DNA of 15,914 nucleotides from Sphingomonas bacterium (GCA_026785645.1 JAJAZM010000007.1:1-15914); one strand, 5' to 3'. Counted from the first letter of the stretch, positions 6,608 to 14,798 are shown. The notes: generated by a model from the sequence alone, not told the origin. A program made the numbers and translations.

Positions 6608-6904
6608 GCCACCGATCGAAACGATCTCGATGATCGTGTGCTGCTGGCGATGGCCGGCCTTGCGGCGATAATTGTGACGACGGCGCTTCTTGAACACCGT
6701 GACCTTGTCGGCCTTGGCCTGAGCGATGATCTTGGCAGCCACGGTAAGGCCTGCGGTCGACTTCAGGTCGCCGCCGTCACCAGCCAGCAAGACATCGGTC
6801 AGGTCGAACGTGTCGCCCGCCTCTCCGGCCAGTTTCTCGACGACGATCTTATCTCCCGGGGCGACGCGATATTGCTTGCCGCCCGTGCGCACGATTGCGA
6901 ACAT
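6317..6904 (-). CDS. rplU: Ribosomal protein bL21 with a long Ala/Lys/Pro tail
   Basis: Residues 1-99 are a normal bL21, which binds 23S rRNA: MFAIVRTGGKQYRV at the start, then GDKIVVEKL, VLL, and the basic FKKRRRHNYRRKAGHRQQHT segment (71-90). Residues 100-195 are a low-complexity tail made almost only of Ala, Lys, Glu, Pro and Thr, with many copies of AKAEAPAKK-like units. The usual bL21 ends near residue 103, so the tail nearly doubles the protein. The ATG at 6904 is chosen because it gives the conserved N-terminus and follows a GAAAGAAG ribosome site; the open frame further upstream has no family similarity. It is the first gene of rplU-rpmA. Confidence 0.97.
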   Translation of the reverse strand: MFAIVRTGGKQYRVAPGDKIVVEKLAGEAGDTFDLTDVLLAGDGGDLKSTAGLTVAAKIIAQAKADKVTVFKKRRRHNYRRKAGHRQQHTIIEIVSIGGKKAEKKAETKPAAKAETKPAAPAKAEAPAKAEAPAKKAAPTAKAEAPAKKEATAKAEAPAQKVAAPAKAKASTKDAAPAKAAAKKAVPKAPAKPKK

Positions 6905-6977
6905 TGGCTTCTTTCCAAAAAAATCCGTGACCGCACGATAATGGCCGCGAAGGCCGGGCATCGCGCGGAAAGCGTGC

Positions 6978-7006
6978 CGACTATGGCAGCGGCCGGAGAC
7001 TGTCAA
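6978..7006 (-). promoter_or_regulatory. Likely promoter of rplU-rpmA
   Basis: A consensus -35 TTGACA (7006-7001, minus strand) is followed after 17 bases by TAGTCG (6983-6978); CATAGT two bases earlier is an alternative -10. The transcript would start near 6971 and have a leader of about 67 bases before rplU. The same TAGTCG hexamer occurs in the likely trpL promoter. Nothing else recognisable is seen in the rest of the 284-base gap up to the TonB receptor start; no riboswitch pattern was found. Confidence 0.55.
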
Positions 7007-7188
7007 CCTTCGCCACGCCGCGTAGTGGTTGTTGCCGGCGCGCCACAAGGTGCGACAATCGCTCGCCGGTTGGGGCGACCGCACTTGCCCCCGGCCCGAT
7101 GCAGTCCATGCTGGTTAACGGGGGCGTTGTCGCGGGGGGCGTTGCAGCGGGGCATTGGGCTCGCATTCCCCGACCAGGGGAGGTTGTA

Positions 7189-10017
7189 ATGTCCTTATCG
7201 AACCATCGTATCCTATTGCTTGCTGGCTTGTCCTCGATTGCTCTGGCGGCCCCGGCGAGCGCCCAGGACGCGGCCACTACCGCCACGCCAGTCGCTCCGG
7301 CTCCGCCAGCCGTGATTGTCGCGCCAGCCGAAACCGAAGCGGCGGCCGACCCGCAGAATGCGATCATCGTCACCGGGACCAGGCGCAGCGACCGCACCGT
7401 CGCCGATTCGCCAGTACCGATCGACGTCATCGGGGCCGAGGCGCTGACCAATACCGGGCTGACCGAGGTCAACAAGGTGCTCAACCAGTTGGTCCCGTCG
7501 TTCAACTTCCCCCAGCCGTCGATCGCCGACGGCACCGACGTGCTTCGCCCGGCGACGTTGCGCGGGCTAAGCCCCGACCAGACTCTGGTGCTGGTCAACG
7601 GCAAGCGTCGCCACGTCTCTGCCTTGCTCAACATCAACGGCACGATCGGACGCGGCAGCGCGGCCGTCGACATGAACCTGATCCCGACCCTGGCGATCGA
7701 GCGGATCGAAGTGCTTCGCGATGGCGCCTCGTCCCAATATGGATCGGACGCGATCGCCGGGGTGATCAATGTCCGCCTCAAGCGCGCCAACAACGGCGGC
7801 CGCGCAGTTGCCAGCTACGGCAAATATTATACGACGCTGGAAGGGGTCGCCGACTTCGATGGCCTTCAGACCACCGCCGGCGGTCAGCCGATTCTCGACC
7901 CGACCGACCCGCGCTACTTCCTCGCCAACAACAGCGGCGAGCGCAAGGCGCGCGACGGTGCGATCACCACCATCGGTGCCAATATCGGGCTTCCGATCGG
8001 CACCGGCTTCGTCAATCTGACGGCTGAATATCGCGACCGCAATCCGACCAACCGCGCGGGCTACGACCTTCGACCCAATTATATCCCGGCCAGCGGTGTC
8101 CCGGCGTTCGACCCGCGCGAGTTGACGTTCAACCGGCTGCAATTCAAGTTCGGCGACGCCAAGACCGAAGATTTCAATTTCTTCCTCAACGCCGGAATCC
8201 CGATCGGCGACTTCGAAGTTTATGCGTTCGGCTCCTACGGCAAACGCGACGGGTTGAGCGCCGCCAACTATCGCCAGGGCAATAGCGGGGCCAATCGCGA
8301 CTTCTCGGTGCTCACGCCAGGCACAACGCCTTCCAACGCCAATTACGTCGGCCTGACCCCCGACGGATTCCTGCCGCTGATCGACACCGATCTGCAGGAT
8401 TGGGCGGGGACGGTCGGGGTCCGCGGAGAGCTTGGCGGATGGAAAAGCGACCTGTCGCTGGGCTACGGCCACAACCAGTTTTTCTACACCATCCGCGACA
8501 GCCTCAACACGTCGTTCGGACCGGCCAGCCAGAACACGTTTGACGCCGGCGGACTCGAGTTCGGCCAATGGCTCGCCAACCTCGATTTCTCGAAGCAGTT
8601 CGAAGTCGGGCTGGCGTCGCCGCTGTCGATCGCGGTCGGTGCCGAATATCGTCACGAGAATTTCCAGATCACCCCGGGCGAGCTGCAATCCTATGCGCTC
8701 GGGCCGTTCTTCCGCGCGGCGTTCGTCACCACCGCGCCCAATTGTACCACCCAAGGCGGGGTGTTCAACGCGGTCACCAGCATCTGCAGTTTTCCAGGGC
8801 GGCAGGCCGCAGCCGGATCGCAGGGCTTCCCCGGAATTCCACCGGCCAGCGAGACCGATGAAAGCCGCAGCAGCTATGCCGCTTATGTCGAATTCGACGG
8901 CAATCTTTTCGAAAATTTCACCGCCACCGTGGCGGGGCGATTTGAGCATTTTACCGACTTCGGCAATACGGTGAATGGCAAGCTCGCGCTGCGCTATGAA
9001 GTGGCGCCGGGCTATGCCTTGCGCGGCTCGGTGTCGAACGGCTTTCGGGCGCCGTCGCTCCACCAGCAATTCTTTACCACCACCTCGACAAACTTCATTT
9101 CCGGGGTGCCGGTCGATATCAGCACGGTCGCGGTGAACAGCGCGATTGCGCAAGCGCTGGGGGCGGAGGATCTGAAACCGGAAAAGTCAGTCAATATTAG
9201 CTTCGGCGCCACCGCCAACCCATTTCGCGGGCTCAGCCTGACCGCCGATTTCTACCAGATCAAGATCAGCGACCGGATCGTCCTGACCGAGAATCTCACC
9301 GCCAACCGCGATGCGCTGGGCCTGCCGAACGGTTCCAATCCGGGTTTCACAATCGCCCAGATCCTCAACGCCGCCGGATTCAACAGCGTCGGCGCCGCGC
9401 GCTTTTTCATCAACGGTCTCGACACCACGACCCGCGGCCTTGACGTGATCGGATCCTATCGCTTCACCACCCCGAGCTTCGGCAAGTGGACGCTGACCGC
9501 CGCGCTCAATGTCAACAAGACCAAGATCGACAAACGGATCGATGCGCTCGGGCCGCTTGCCGCGGTGCCGGGGCTGGTGCTGTTCGGTCGCGAACAGGGA
9601 CTGCGCTTCACCAAGGGACAGCCCAAGAACAAATTGGTGCTCAGCGCCGATGGCGAAATTCGCGATTTCGGAATTACCGCCCGCACTACCCGCTACGGCA
9701 AGGCGCTGGCGCTCGACGCGGCGTTGCCGCTGGCGCCCAACCAGACCGATCTCGAGGCGCTCGGGCCCGACGACCAGTATCTCAGCGCGAAGTGGATTAC
9801 CGACCTGGAGGTCCGCTATCGCTTCTTCGACCGGCTCGACCTCGCAGTTGGCGCGAACAACCTGTTCGACGTCTACCCCGATCGTCGGCCGTTCGGACCG
9901 CGGTCGGTCGGCGGCACTTTTCCGCAGAACTTCCAGTATATTCCGTATTCGGGCGGCGGATCGCCGTTCGGCTTCAACGGGCGCTTCCTCTACATCCGCG
10001 CTGGAATCGACTTCTAG
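7189..10017 (+). CDS. TonB-dependent outer-membrane receptor
   Basis: The 942-residue protein has a signal peptide (residues 1-25, cleavage likely after APASA), an Ala/Pro-rich spacer (26-56), a TonB-box-like AIIVTGTR (58-65), and a plug domain that includes DSPVPIDVIGAEAL, ATLRGLSPDQTLVLVNGKRR and LRDGASSQYGSDAIAGVIN. A long beta-barrel follows, with alternating aromatic strands, and ends in FNGRFLYIRAGIDF with the C-terminal Phe needed for barrel assembly. Such receptors import siderophores, vitamins or sugars using TonB energy. The substrate cannot be named: no neighbour is a transport or catabolic gene. Two Cys in an extracellular-type loop (PNCTT...SICSF) may form a disulfide. The ATG at 7189 has a strong GGGGAGG ribosome site and starts the signal peptide; the upstream ATG at 7099 does not. 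Confidence 0.96.
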   Translation: MSLSNHRILLLAGLSSIALAAPASAQDAATTATPVAPAPPAVIVAPAETEAAADPQNAIIVTGTRRSDRTVADSPVPIDVIGAEALTNTGLTEVNKVLNQLVPSFNFPQPSIADGTDVLRPATLRGLSPDQTLVLVNGKRRHVSALLNINGTIGRGSAAVDMNLIPTLAIERIEVLRDGASSQYGSDAIAGVINVRLKRANNGGRAVASYGKYYTTLEGVADFDGLQTTAGGQPILDPTDPRYFLANNSGERKARDGAITTIGANIGLPIGTGFVNLTAEYRDRNPTNRAGYDLRPNYIPASGVPAFDPRELTFNRLQFKFGDAKTEDFNFFLNAGIPIGDFEVYAFGSYGKRDGLSAANYRQGNSGANRDFSVLTPGTTPSNANYVGLTPDGFLPLIDTDLQDWAGTVGVRGELGGWKSDLSLGYGHNQFFYTIRDSLNTSFGPASQNTFDAGGLEFGQWLANLDFSKQFEVGLASPLSIAVGAEYRHENFQITPGELQSYALGPFFRAAFVTTAPNCTTQGGVFNAVTSICSFPGRQAAAGSQGFPGIPPASETDESRSSYAAYVEFDGNLFENFTATVAGRFEHFTDFGNTVNGKLALRYEVAPGYALRGSVSNGFRAPSLHQQFFTTTSTNFISGVPVDISTVAVNSAIAQALGAEDLKPEKSVNISFGATANPFRGLSLTADFYQIKISDRIVLTENLTANRDALGLPNGSNPGFTIAQILNAAGFNSVGAARFFINGLDTTTRGLDVIGSYRFTTPSFGKWTLTAALNVNKTKIDKRIDALGPLAAVPGLVLFGREQGLRFTKGQPKNKLVLSADGEIRDFGITARTTRYGKALALDAALPLAPNQTDLEALGPDDQYLSAKWITDLEVRYRFFDRLDLAVGANNLFDVYPDRRPFGPRSVGGTFPQNFQYIPYSGGGSPFGFNGRFLYIRAGIDF

Positions 10018-10026
10018 TATAGCGAA

Positions 10027-10049
10027 GGGGAGGAGCAATGCTTCTCCCC
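10027..10049. terminator. Hairpin between the convergent TonB receptor and hspQ genes
   Basis: GGGGAGGAGC (10027-10036) pairs fully with GCTTCTCCCC (10040-10049), counting one G-U pair, around a three-base loop. It starts ten bases after the receptor stop and lies close to the hspQ stop on the other strand. No T run follows on either strand, so it may act as a 3'-end stabiliser or a factor-dependent terminator for both genes rather than a classic intrinsic terminator. Confidence 0.6.
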
Positions 10050-10062
10050 GAACGCCCCAGGA

Positions 10063-10410
10063 TCAGTGGCGCAGCTTTGACCGCAGGCGGTAGCGGCCTT
10101 CGGTGAAGCGGTCGAACAGGCCGTCGATCGCGGGATGGTCGACCTCGCCGCCATCCTCGTCGGGAATGAGGTTCTGCTGGCTGACGTAGGCGATGTAGGT
10201 CGAGTCCGAATTTTCGGCGAGCAGATGGTAGAATGGCTGGTCGCGCGCCGGGCGCATCGCTTCGGGAATGGCTTCATACCATTCCTCGCTATTAGCGAAT
10301 ATGGGATCGACATCGAAGATCACGCCGCGGAAATCGAGCAGGCGGTGGCGCACCACTTCGCCGATCCCGAACTGGGCGGAGGGCATGAGGGAATCGAAGG
10401 CGTTGGTCAT
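10063..10410 (-). CDS. hspQ: Heat-shock protein HspQ (hemimethylated-DNA-binding YccV family)
   Basis: The 115-residue protein matches HspQ throughout: FGIGEVVRHRLLDFRGVIFD (14-33), EEWYEAIP, RPARDQPFYHLLAEN (53-67), and YIAYVSQQNLI (73-83). In E. coli HspQ is a small heat-shock protein that enhances Lon protease specificity and was also described as binding hemimethylated DNA and affecting DnaA stability. The ATG at 10410 gives the normal length; an open frame extends further upstream without similarity. It lies 52 bases after the SDR gene on the same strand, so the two may share a transcript. Confidence 0.95.
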   Translation of the reverse strand: MTNAFDSLMPSAQFGIGEVVRHRLLDFRGVIFDVDPIFANSEEWYEAIPEAMRPARDQPFYHLLAENSDSTYIAYVSQQNLIPDEDGGEVDHPAIDGLFDRFTEGRYRLRSKLRH

Positions 10411-10462
10411 TGCCCTAAAATAGGGGGCCGAGCGGCGCTGGCAAGGCGGGAGATTGAGCGGG

Positions 10463-11143
10463 TCATGGCGCGACCCGTGCCCCGCGCCAGTCGAAGCAGC
10501 CACCGCTGTCGGCCGGGCCGAGCCGGTCGAGCGTGTCGAGCAGGTGTGCCGCACTGGCGTCGGGGGTCAGCAATTGTCCTTCGGCAAGCCCGCGCTGGAA
10601 GGGGGCGCTGAGCTTGGTATCGACCGTTCCCGGGTGGAGCGCGACCGCCAGCGTCTCGGGTCGGTTACGGGCCAGCTCGATGGCGAGGGTTTTGACGATC
10701 TGGTTGAGCGCCGCCTTCGACGCGCGATAGCCGAACCAGCCGCCAAGCTTATTGTCGCCGATCGACCCGACCCGGGCCGAGAGCGCGGCGAAGATGGCGC
10801 GGCCGGTGGGGCGCAGCAGGGGCAGGAAATATCGGGCGACGAGGGCGGGGCCAATGGTATTGACCCGGAACAGTTGCTCAAGCGCGGTGCCGTCGAGCTG
10901 GCGAAAGGACTTTTCGGGCGCAAGGCCGTCACCGTGGAGGATTCCCGAGGCGACCAGGATCAGGTCGAACGGGCCGTCGGGCGCGAGCGCGGTGGCGGCG
11001 GCGGCGATCGAGCTATCGGAGGCGAGGTCGATCGACGGACTGGTTCGGCGCGACAGGCGGGTGACCGAGTTGCCGCGCGCTTCGAGCGCATCGGCTAGTG
11101 CAGCGCCGATACCGCCGCTTGATCCGATGACGATCGCTTTCAT
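10463..11143 (-). CDS. SDR-family NAD(P)-dependent oxidoreductase (C-factor-like)
   Basis: The 226-residue protein is a short-chain dehydrogenase/reductase of the small, C-factor-like subgroup. The Rossmann glycine motif is GSSGGIG (7-13), the structural Asn lies in VNTIGP (N95), and the active site is YRASK with Y139 and K143; the catalytic Ser is S127 or S122 in LSARVGSIGD. The PGTVDT segment follows, as usual. The R-rich stretch after the second strand (TRLSRR, 28-33) suggests NADPH preference (inference). The substrate is unknown. The ATG at 11143 starts directly at the first Rossmann strand. The gene precedes hspQ and is divergent from the tRNA-Ser gene. Confidence 0.93.
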   Translation of the reverse strand: MKAIVIGSSGGIGAALADALEARGNSVTRLSRRTSPSIDLASDSSIAAAATALAPDGPFDLILVASGILHGDGLAPEKSFRQLDGTALEQLFRVNTIGPALVARYFLPLLRPTGRAIFAALSARVGSIGDNKLGGWFGYRASKAALNQIVKTLAIELARNRPETLAVALHPGTVDTKLSAPFQRGLAEGQLLTPDASAAHLLDTLDRLGPADSGGCFDWRGARVAP

Positions 11144-11173
11144 TGTCGAGGAAGTGGCGTGGCCGACCCCTCT

Positions 11174-11201
11174 TTGCAAGCTCGCGAGGCGCTGCTAGAG
11201 G
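11174..11201 (+). promoter_or_regulatory. Likely tRNA-Ser promoter
   Basis: TTGCAA (11174-11179) and TAGAGG (11196-11201), separated by 16 bases with GCTGC just before the -10 box, fit a stable-RNA promoter. The transcript would begin near 11208, giving a 5' extension of about 45 bases to be removed from the tRNA. Confidence 0.5.
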
Positions 11202-11252
11202 CCGCCCCGACCCAACGTCGGCGCCATTGCCGGCCAGCGTTACCTGTCTTGC

Positions 11253-11342
<90 letters not shown>

Positions 11343-11559
11343 CGAACCACATCAGCTGCCCTAGACGGCTTTTGCCAAGCAATTGAGCAGGGTGAGGTGC
11401 AGCCTGGGACATCCGCAGCTTCGAGCCGTGCGAAATGCTCGAGCTTCTTGACGAGTGGATTTGAAGGCGCCGGGCAGGCCGACGGAGCGGTCGTGGAAGG
11501 ATTTAGGCTGTTCCGGCAAAATTCTGACCGATCAGGAATATCGACTGTGACGTTTTCGA
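11343..11559. other. Gap after tRNA-Ser with a possible gene remnant
   Basis: No intact gene is seen in these 217 bases. One short frame (about 11396-11464) reads AAWDIRSFEPCEMLELLDEW and then stops, which looks protein-like, and the bases just before it read protein-like in another frame (LDGFCQAIEQGEVQPG). This could be a frameshifted remnant of a small gene, but chance cannot be excluded. The 3' end of the tRNA is not repeated and there is no integrase, so an integration site is not supported. Confidence 0.2.
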
Positions 11560-12144
11560 TTAACGGGGTTTACTACCCGTAGCCAAGATGTTGGCGAGGA
11601 TGCGGTCGCCGTCGGGGGTGAGGATCGATTCCGGGTGGAATTGCAAGCCGGTCTGCAGCGCCGCGCTATCGCTGATCGCCATCGCCATGCCGTCCACAGC
11701 GGCATGGACTCGGAAGCGGGCCGGGACGTCGCGGGTGCACAGGCTATGATAGCGCCCGACCGGGACGTCCCCATCGAGCCCCAGGAAAGGGCCTTCACCA
11801 TCGTGTTTGAGGACAGTCGACCGACCGTGAACCGGCTCGGTGGCGCGCTCGACCGAGCCGCCGGCCTGGTCGACAATCGCTTGATGGCCGAGGCAGATCC
11901 CGAGCACTGGCACGCGGCCGATCGCGCGACCAATCAGATCCAGGGTGCACCCCGCCTCTGCGGGCCGGCCAGGGCCGGGGGAGAGGATGATCAAGGCGTT
12001 CCTGTCTTGCGCTATGGCCAACGCCTGCGCCGCATCAACGGTGTTGCGCAGCACTTGAACACTCGCGCCCAGCCGCTCGAACGCCTCGACCAGGTTGAAG
12101 CTGAAGCTGTCGAGATTGTCGATCAGCAGGACGTAACGCCTCAT
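11560..12144 (-). CDS. trpG: Anthranilate synthase component II, glutamine amidotransferase
   Basis: The 194-residue protein is the class I glutamine amidotransferase subunit that releases ammonia from glutamine for anthranilate synthase. Seen are LLIDNLDSFSFNLVEAF (6-22), the oxyanion SPGPGRP (55-61), the nucleophile elbow GICLGHQ with C84 (82-88), and FHPESI with H170 and E172. The same family also serves aminodeoxychorismate synthase (PabA), and some bacteria share one subunit. Here it overlaps trpE by four bases (ATGA), so a TrpG role is favoured. It is the last gene of the visible minus-strand unit; no trpD follows, and no good terminator is visible after its stop. Confidence 0.95.
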   Translation of the reverse strand: MRRYVLLIDNLDSFSFNLVEAFERLGASVQVLRNTVDAAQALAIAQDRNALIILSPGPGRPAEAGCTLDLIGRAIGRVPVLGICLGHQAIVDQAGGSVERATEPVHGRSTVLKHDGEGPFLGLDGDVPVGRYHSLCTRDVPARFRVHAAVDGMAMAISDSAALQTGLQFHPESILTPDGDRILANILATGSKPR

Positions 12145-13685
12145 GCGGCGTCTCCAGCGACGGTCAGGACGGAAAGCAACGCCGACGCTTTGCGGCGGGT
12201 CTCGTCGGCCTCGCGTCGGGGATCGCTGTCGTAAACCACGCCCGCGCCGGCACGAACATAGGCCACACCGTCTTTCACGATTGCCGAACGGATGACAACT
12301 GCAGTGTCCATCATTCCCTCGCCGTTGAGCCAGCCGATTGCTCCGCCATAGGGACCACGCTTGGTGGCCTCGGTCTCGCGCAGCAATTCGGTCGCGCGGA
12401 TCTTGGGCGCGCCGGTCAGCGTGCCGACATTGAGGCAGGCCTGCAGAGCGTGAAGCGCATCCAGACCGGCCCGCAGACTGCCGGTGACCGACGACACGAG
12501 GTGCATGACCCGCGCGTAGCGTTCGACGCTCATCAGCTTCGCGACTCGACGGGTGCCGGAAACGCTGACCCGGGCGACGTCATTCCGTGCGAGATCGACC
12601 AGCATCATATGTTCGGCGGTCTCCTTGCGATCGAGCCGCATCTCAGCCTCGAGCCGGTCGTCTTCATCGCCGGTGGCACCGCGCGCGCGAGTCCCGGCGA
12701 TCGGCTTGACCTCGACCGTCGGACCGCCGGAATCGAAGATACGCACCGAGGTTTCGGGTGAAGCACCGAACAGGATTTGGGCGGGGGCGGACACGAAGAA
12801 ATGGTAGGGACTCGGATCCAGCGAGCGCTGGGCTGCAAAGGATCGCAGGGGGTGCGCGCACGGAGCGCGAAAGGTTCGTGAAGGCACGATCTGGTAGATA
12901 TCGCCCACCGCAATCCTGTCGCGCAGCCGGCCGACGATTCTGCCATATTCGGAATCATCAAGATCGACCTCGGGCTCGGCATAGTCCGGATTCGGAGTCG
13001 CAGGAGTCGATAACGGCTTGGCAACGGCACAGCGTTCCACCAGCCTGGCCAGTCGTTCTGCGGCAATGAAATAGGAGCGTTGCGCAGCCGTATCATCGTC
13101 GGATCCAAACGCGGTGCAGATCAGGCGGGGTGGAGCGCCGGGCTCAAACACGATCAGCGATTCGGCGAGCCAGAAGAGATAGTCGGGAAAATCCAGGGGA
13201 TCGTGCGGATTGGCGGGCAGGGCTTCGAAAAGATCGACGTGATCGAAGGCGACGACCCCGACGGCGGCGAGGGTGAAGGGCTCCTCCGTGGACCGCGAGG
13301 CGAGACCGGTGAGGAGGCGCAGCACATCGAATGGCGACGGAGCCAGAAGCCTTTCTTCCGCGTCATCACCGACCGTGGCCGGGAAACACAATTCGAGCCG
13401 ACGGTCCCTGAACGTCTTTACCCGGTCCGCCAGGCGATTCGCGACCGTCGCCAATATCATGTCGCCATTCGTGGACAGGGCGAGCAGCGCAACGTCAGGT
13501 CCGCGGCATTCGATCCGAACCGCCGCCTGATCCATCAGCAAGCTTGGACCCACGCTGCGCTCGAGCAGGCAGGTGTCTGGCCGCCGGCCATGATCGGTCA
13601 GCGCCGAATAGAGCGCCAGCGGATCATGGCTGGAGAGGAGGCGGCGCTGGAGCGCGGTTGCTTCGCCGTCGCGTAAGGCGGGCAT
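12141..13685 (-). CDS. trpE: Anthranilate synthase component I
   Basis: The 514-residue TrpE converts chorismate to anthranilate, using ammonia from TrpG. Its layout follows the enterobacterial TrpE closely: an N-terminal regulatory segment with LLERS (40-44), then SPYHFF (292-297), LFGASPETS, the PIAGTRARG loop (328-336), LVDLARND (362-369), GTLTGAPK (421-428), and GAGVVYDSDP (480-489). In the enterobacterial enzyme Trp contacts the Ser of LLES and the Met of SPYMFF; here these positions read Arg and His, so feedback inhibition may differ (inference from alignment by eye). The ATG at 13685 overlaps the preceding TGA by one base (TGATG); a GTG directly before it at 13688 is an alternative. 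The end overlaps trpG. Translation of all three genes is likely coupled. Confidence 0.96.
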   Translation of the reverse strand: MPALRDGEATALQRRLLSSHDPLALYSALTDHGRRPDTCLLERSVGPSLLMDQAAVRIECRGPDVALLALSTNGDMILATVANRLADRVKTFRDRRLELCFPATVGDDAEERLLAPSPFDVLRLLTGLASRSTEEPFTLAAVGVVAFDHVDLFEALPANPHDPLDFPDYLFWLAESLIVFEPGAPPRLICTAFGSDDDTAAQRSYFIAAERLARLVERCAVAKPLSTPATPNPDYAEPEVDLDDSEYGRIVGRLRDRIAVGDIYQIVPSRTFRAPCAHPLRSFAAQRSLDPSPYHFFVSAPAQILFGASPETSVRIFDSGGPTVEVKPIAGTRARGATGDEDDRLEAEMRLDRKETAEHMMLVDLARNDVARVSVSGTRRVAKLMSVERYARVMHLVSSVTGSLRAGLDALHALQACLNVGTLTGAPKIRATELLRETEATKRGPYGGAIGWLNGEGMMDTAVVIRSAIVKDGVAYVRAGAGVVYDSDPRREADETRRKASALLSVLTVAGDAA

Positions 13686-14698
13686 CACATTTGTCGTCCG
13701 ACCGCGCGAACGACCGGACCGAGCGCCGCCATCAGTGCCTCGAATTGCGCCGGATAAAGCGACTGGGCGCCGTCCGACAGGGCAACCGCGGGGTTCTCAT
13801 GGACCTCGACCAGCAGCCCGTCCGCGCCGCAAGCGGCGGCGGCGAGCGCCATTGGGATAACCAGATCGCGCACTCCGGTGCCGTGCGACGGATCGACCAG
13901 CACGGGCAAATGCGTCCGCTGCTTGATATACGGTATGGCATTGAGATCGAGCGTGTTTCGGGTAGCGGTTTCGAACGTTCGAATGCCGCGCTCGACCAGC
14001 ACGACCTGCTCGTTGCCGGCGGCCAGAAGATATTCGGCGGCAAGCAGCAACTCTTCGATTTTCGCCGACATTCCGCGTTTCAGGACGACCGGCTTGCGGA
14101 CCTTGCCGACCGCTCGCAGCAGCGCAAAATTCTGCATGTTGCGCGCACCGATCTGGAGTGCATCGGCGTGCGCGGCGACGAGCTCGAGATCGGCGGTGTC
14201 CATCACCTCGGTTACAATCGGGAGTCCGAGTTCATCGCCGACCTCTCGGAGCATCGATAATCCCGACGGGCCGTGGCCGGCAAAGCCGTACGGGCTGGTG
14301 CGCGGCTTGTAGGCGCCGGCACGAAGCGCTGAAGCGCCGGCCGCCTTAACCGCCATTGCCGTGTTGCGAATCTGGTCACGGGATTCGACGGCGCAGGGGC
14401 CGGCAATCACCTGGAAGACGGGGCCTCCGATCGCCACTTCGCCGATCCGGACGATGGTATCGTGCGGATGGAGCTCCCGACTGACCAGCTTGTAGGGAGC
14501 GAGGATCGGTTTGACCGATTCCACCATTGGATCACCTTCGAGGTGGAGCTCGGCAAGGACTCGTTCGTCGCCCAGTGCGCCAAGCACTACTCGTTCGGAG
14601 CCCGGCATGTGAAGTGCCTTGAGGCCGGCGGCGGTAATTCGCGCGAGGAGGCGCTCGGTATGTTCGAACGAAGCTTCGGGTTTCAGAACGATGATCAT
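13685..14698 (-). CDS. aroF: Type I-beta DAHP synthase with N-terminal ferredoxin-like domain
   Basis: The 337-residue enzyme joins phosphoenolpyruvate and erythrose-4-phosphate to DAHP, the first step of the shikimate pathway. Residues 1-70 resemble the ferredoxin-like regulatory domain of Thermotoga-type enzymes (MIIVLKPEASFEHTERLL...). The barrel follows, with VIAGPCAVES (97-106), KPRTSPYGF (131-139), IGARNMQNF (183-191), LKRGM (206-210), the metal ligand region LVDPSHGTG (267-275), and VEVHENP (297-303). The ATG at 14698 follows AGGA at a good distance and lies just after the attenuator terminator. Because the leader carries Trp codons, this enzyme is probably the Trp-responsive DAHP synthase of the cell. 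Whether its own regulatory domain senses Trp, Tyr or Phe cannot be told. A symbol such as aroG is used for the same family in some genomes. Confidence 0.95.
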   Translation of the reverse strand: MIIVLKPEASFEHTERLLARITAAGLKALHMPGSERVVLGALGDERVLAELHLEGDPMVESVKPILAPYKLVSRELHPHDTIVRIGEVAIGGPVFQVIAGPCAVESRDQIRNTAMAVKAAGASALRAGAYKPRTSPYGFAGHGPSGLSMLREVGDELGLPIVTEVMDTADLELVAAHADALQIGARNMQNFALLRAVGKVRKPVVLKRGMSAKIEELLLAAEYLLAAGNEQVVLVERGIRTFETATRNTLDLNAIPYIKQRTHLPVLVDPSHGTGVRDLVIPMALAAAACGADGLLVEVHENPAVALSDGAQSLYPAQFEALMAALGPVVRAVGRQM

Positions 14699-14728
14699 GG
14701 AAAATCCTGGATGAAAAAGAGCAAAAAA

Positions 14729-14750
14729 AAGACCCGCCGGGGCGGGCCTT
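14729..14750 (-). terminator. Attenuator terminator upstream of aroF
   Basis: On the minus strand AAGGCCCGCC (14750-14741) pairs with GGCGGGTCTT (14738-14729) as a ten-pair stem with one G-U pair. The tight loop would open by one or two pairs. The stem is followed by T, giving an unbroken run of eight T at 14730-14723. It sits between the leader-peptide stop and the aroF start, so when formed it ends the transcript before any structural gene. A competing pairing GACCCG (14758-14753) with CGGGTC (14736-14731) is also possible. Confidence 0.93.
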
Positions 14751-14798
14751 ACCGGGTCAGTGGTGGAGCGTCCGGTTAAAGACTGCTCGGCCATCGCC
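14741..14798 (-). promoter_or_regulatory. Proposed antiterminator pairing of the trp attenuator
   Basis: GGCG (14798-14795) and GGCC (14792-14789), separated by a two-base bulge, lie in leader codons 27-30. They are complementary to CGCC (14744-14741) and GGCC (14748-14745), which form the first arm of the terminator. If a ribosome stalls at the tandem Trp codons 16-17 (14832-14827), this pairing is free to form and would prevent the terminator. If the ribosome continues, it covers the upstream arm and the terminator folds. The pairing is read by eye; its energy has not been calculated. Confidence 0.6.

Noticed and set aside
6905..7188. Possible riboswitch (for example cobalamin type) before the TonB receptor
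   Set aside because: No recognisable conserved box or long structured leader was seen; only an rplU promoter on the other strand is supported.
6299..7189. A 296-codon plus-strand frame, Leu/Gly-rich, across rplU
   Set aside because: It is the antisense of the Ala/Lys tail repeats and L21; low complexity arises from the repeat.
7567..9153. A 528-codon open frame on the minus strand, antisense to the TonB receptor
   Set aside because: It mirrors the codon pattern of the GC-rich receptor gene, lacks any family motif and has no ribosome site; the receptor frame is unmistakable.
13080..13676. A 198-codon plus-strand frame opposite trpE
   Set aside because: Shadow of trpE without family motifs or ribosome site.
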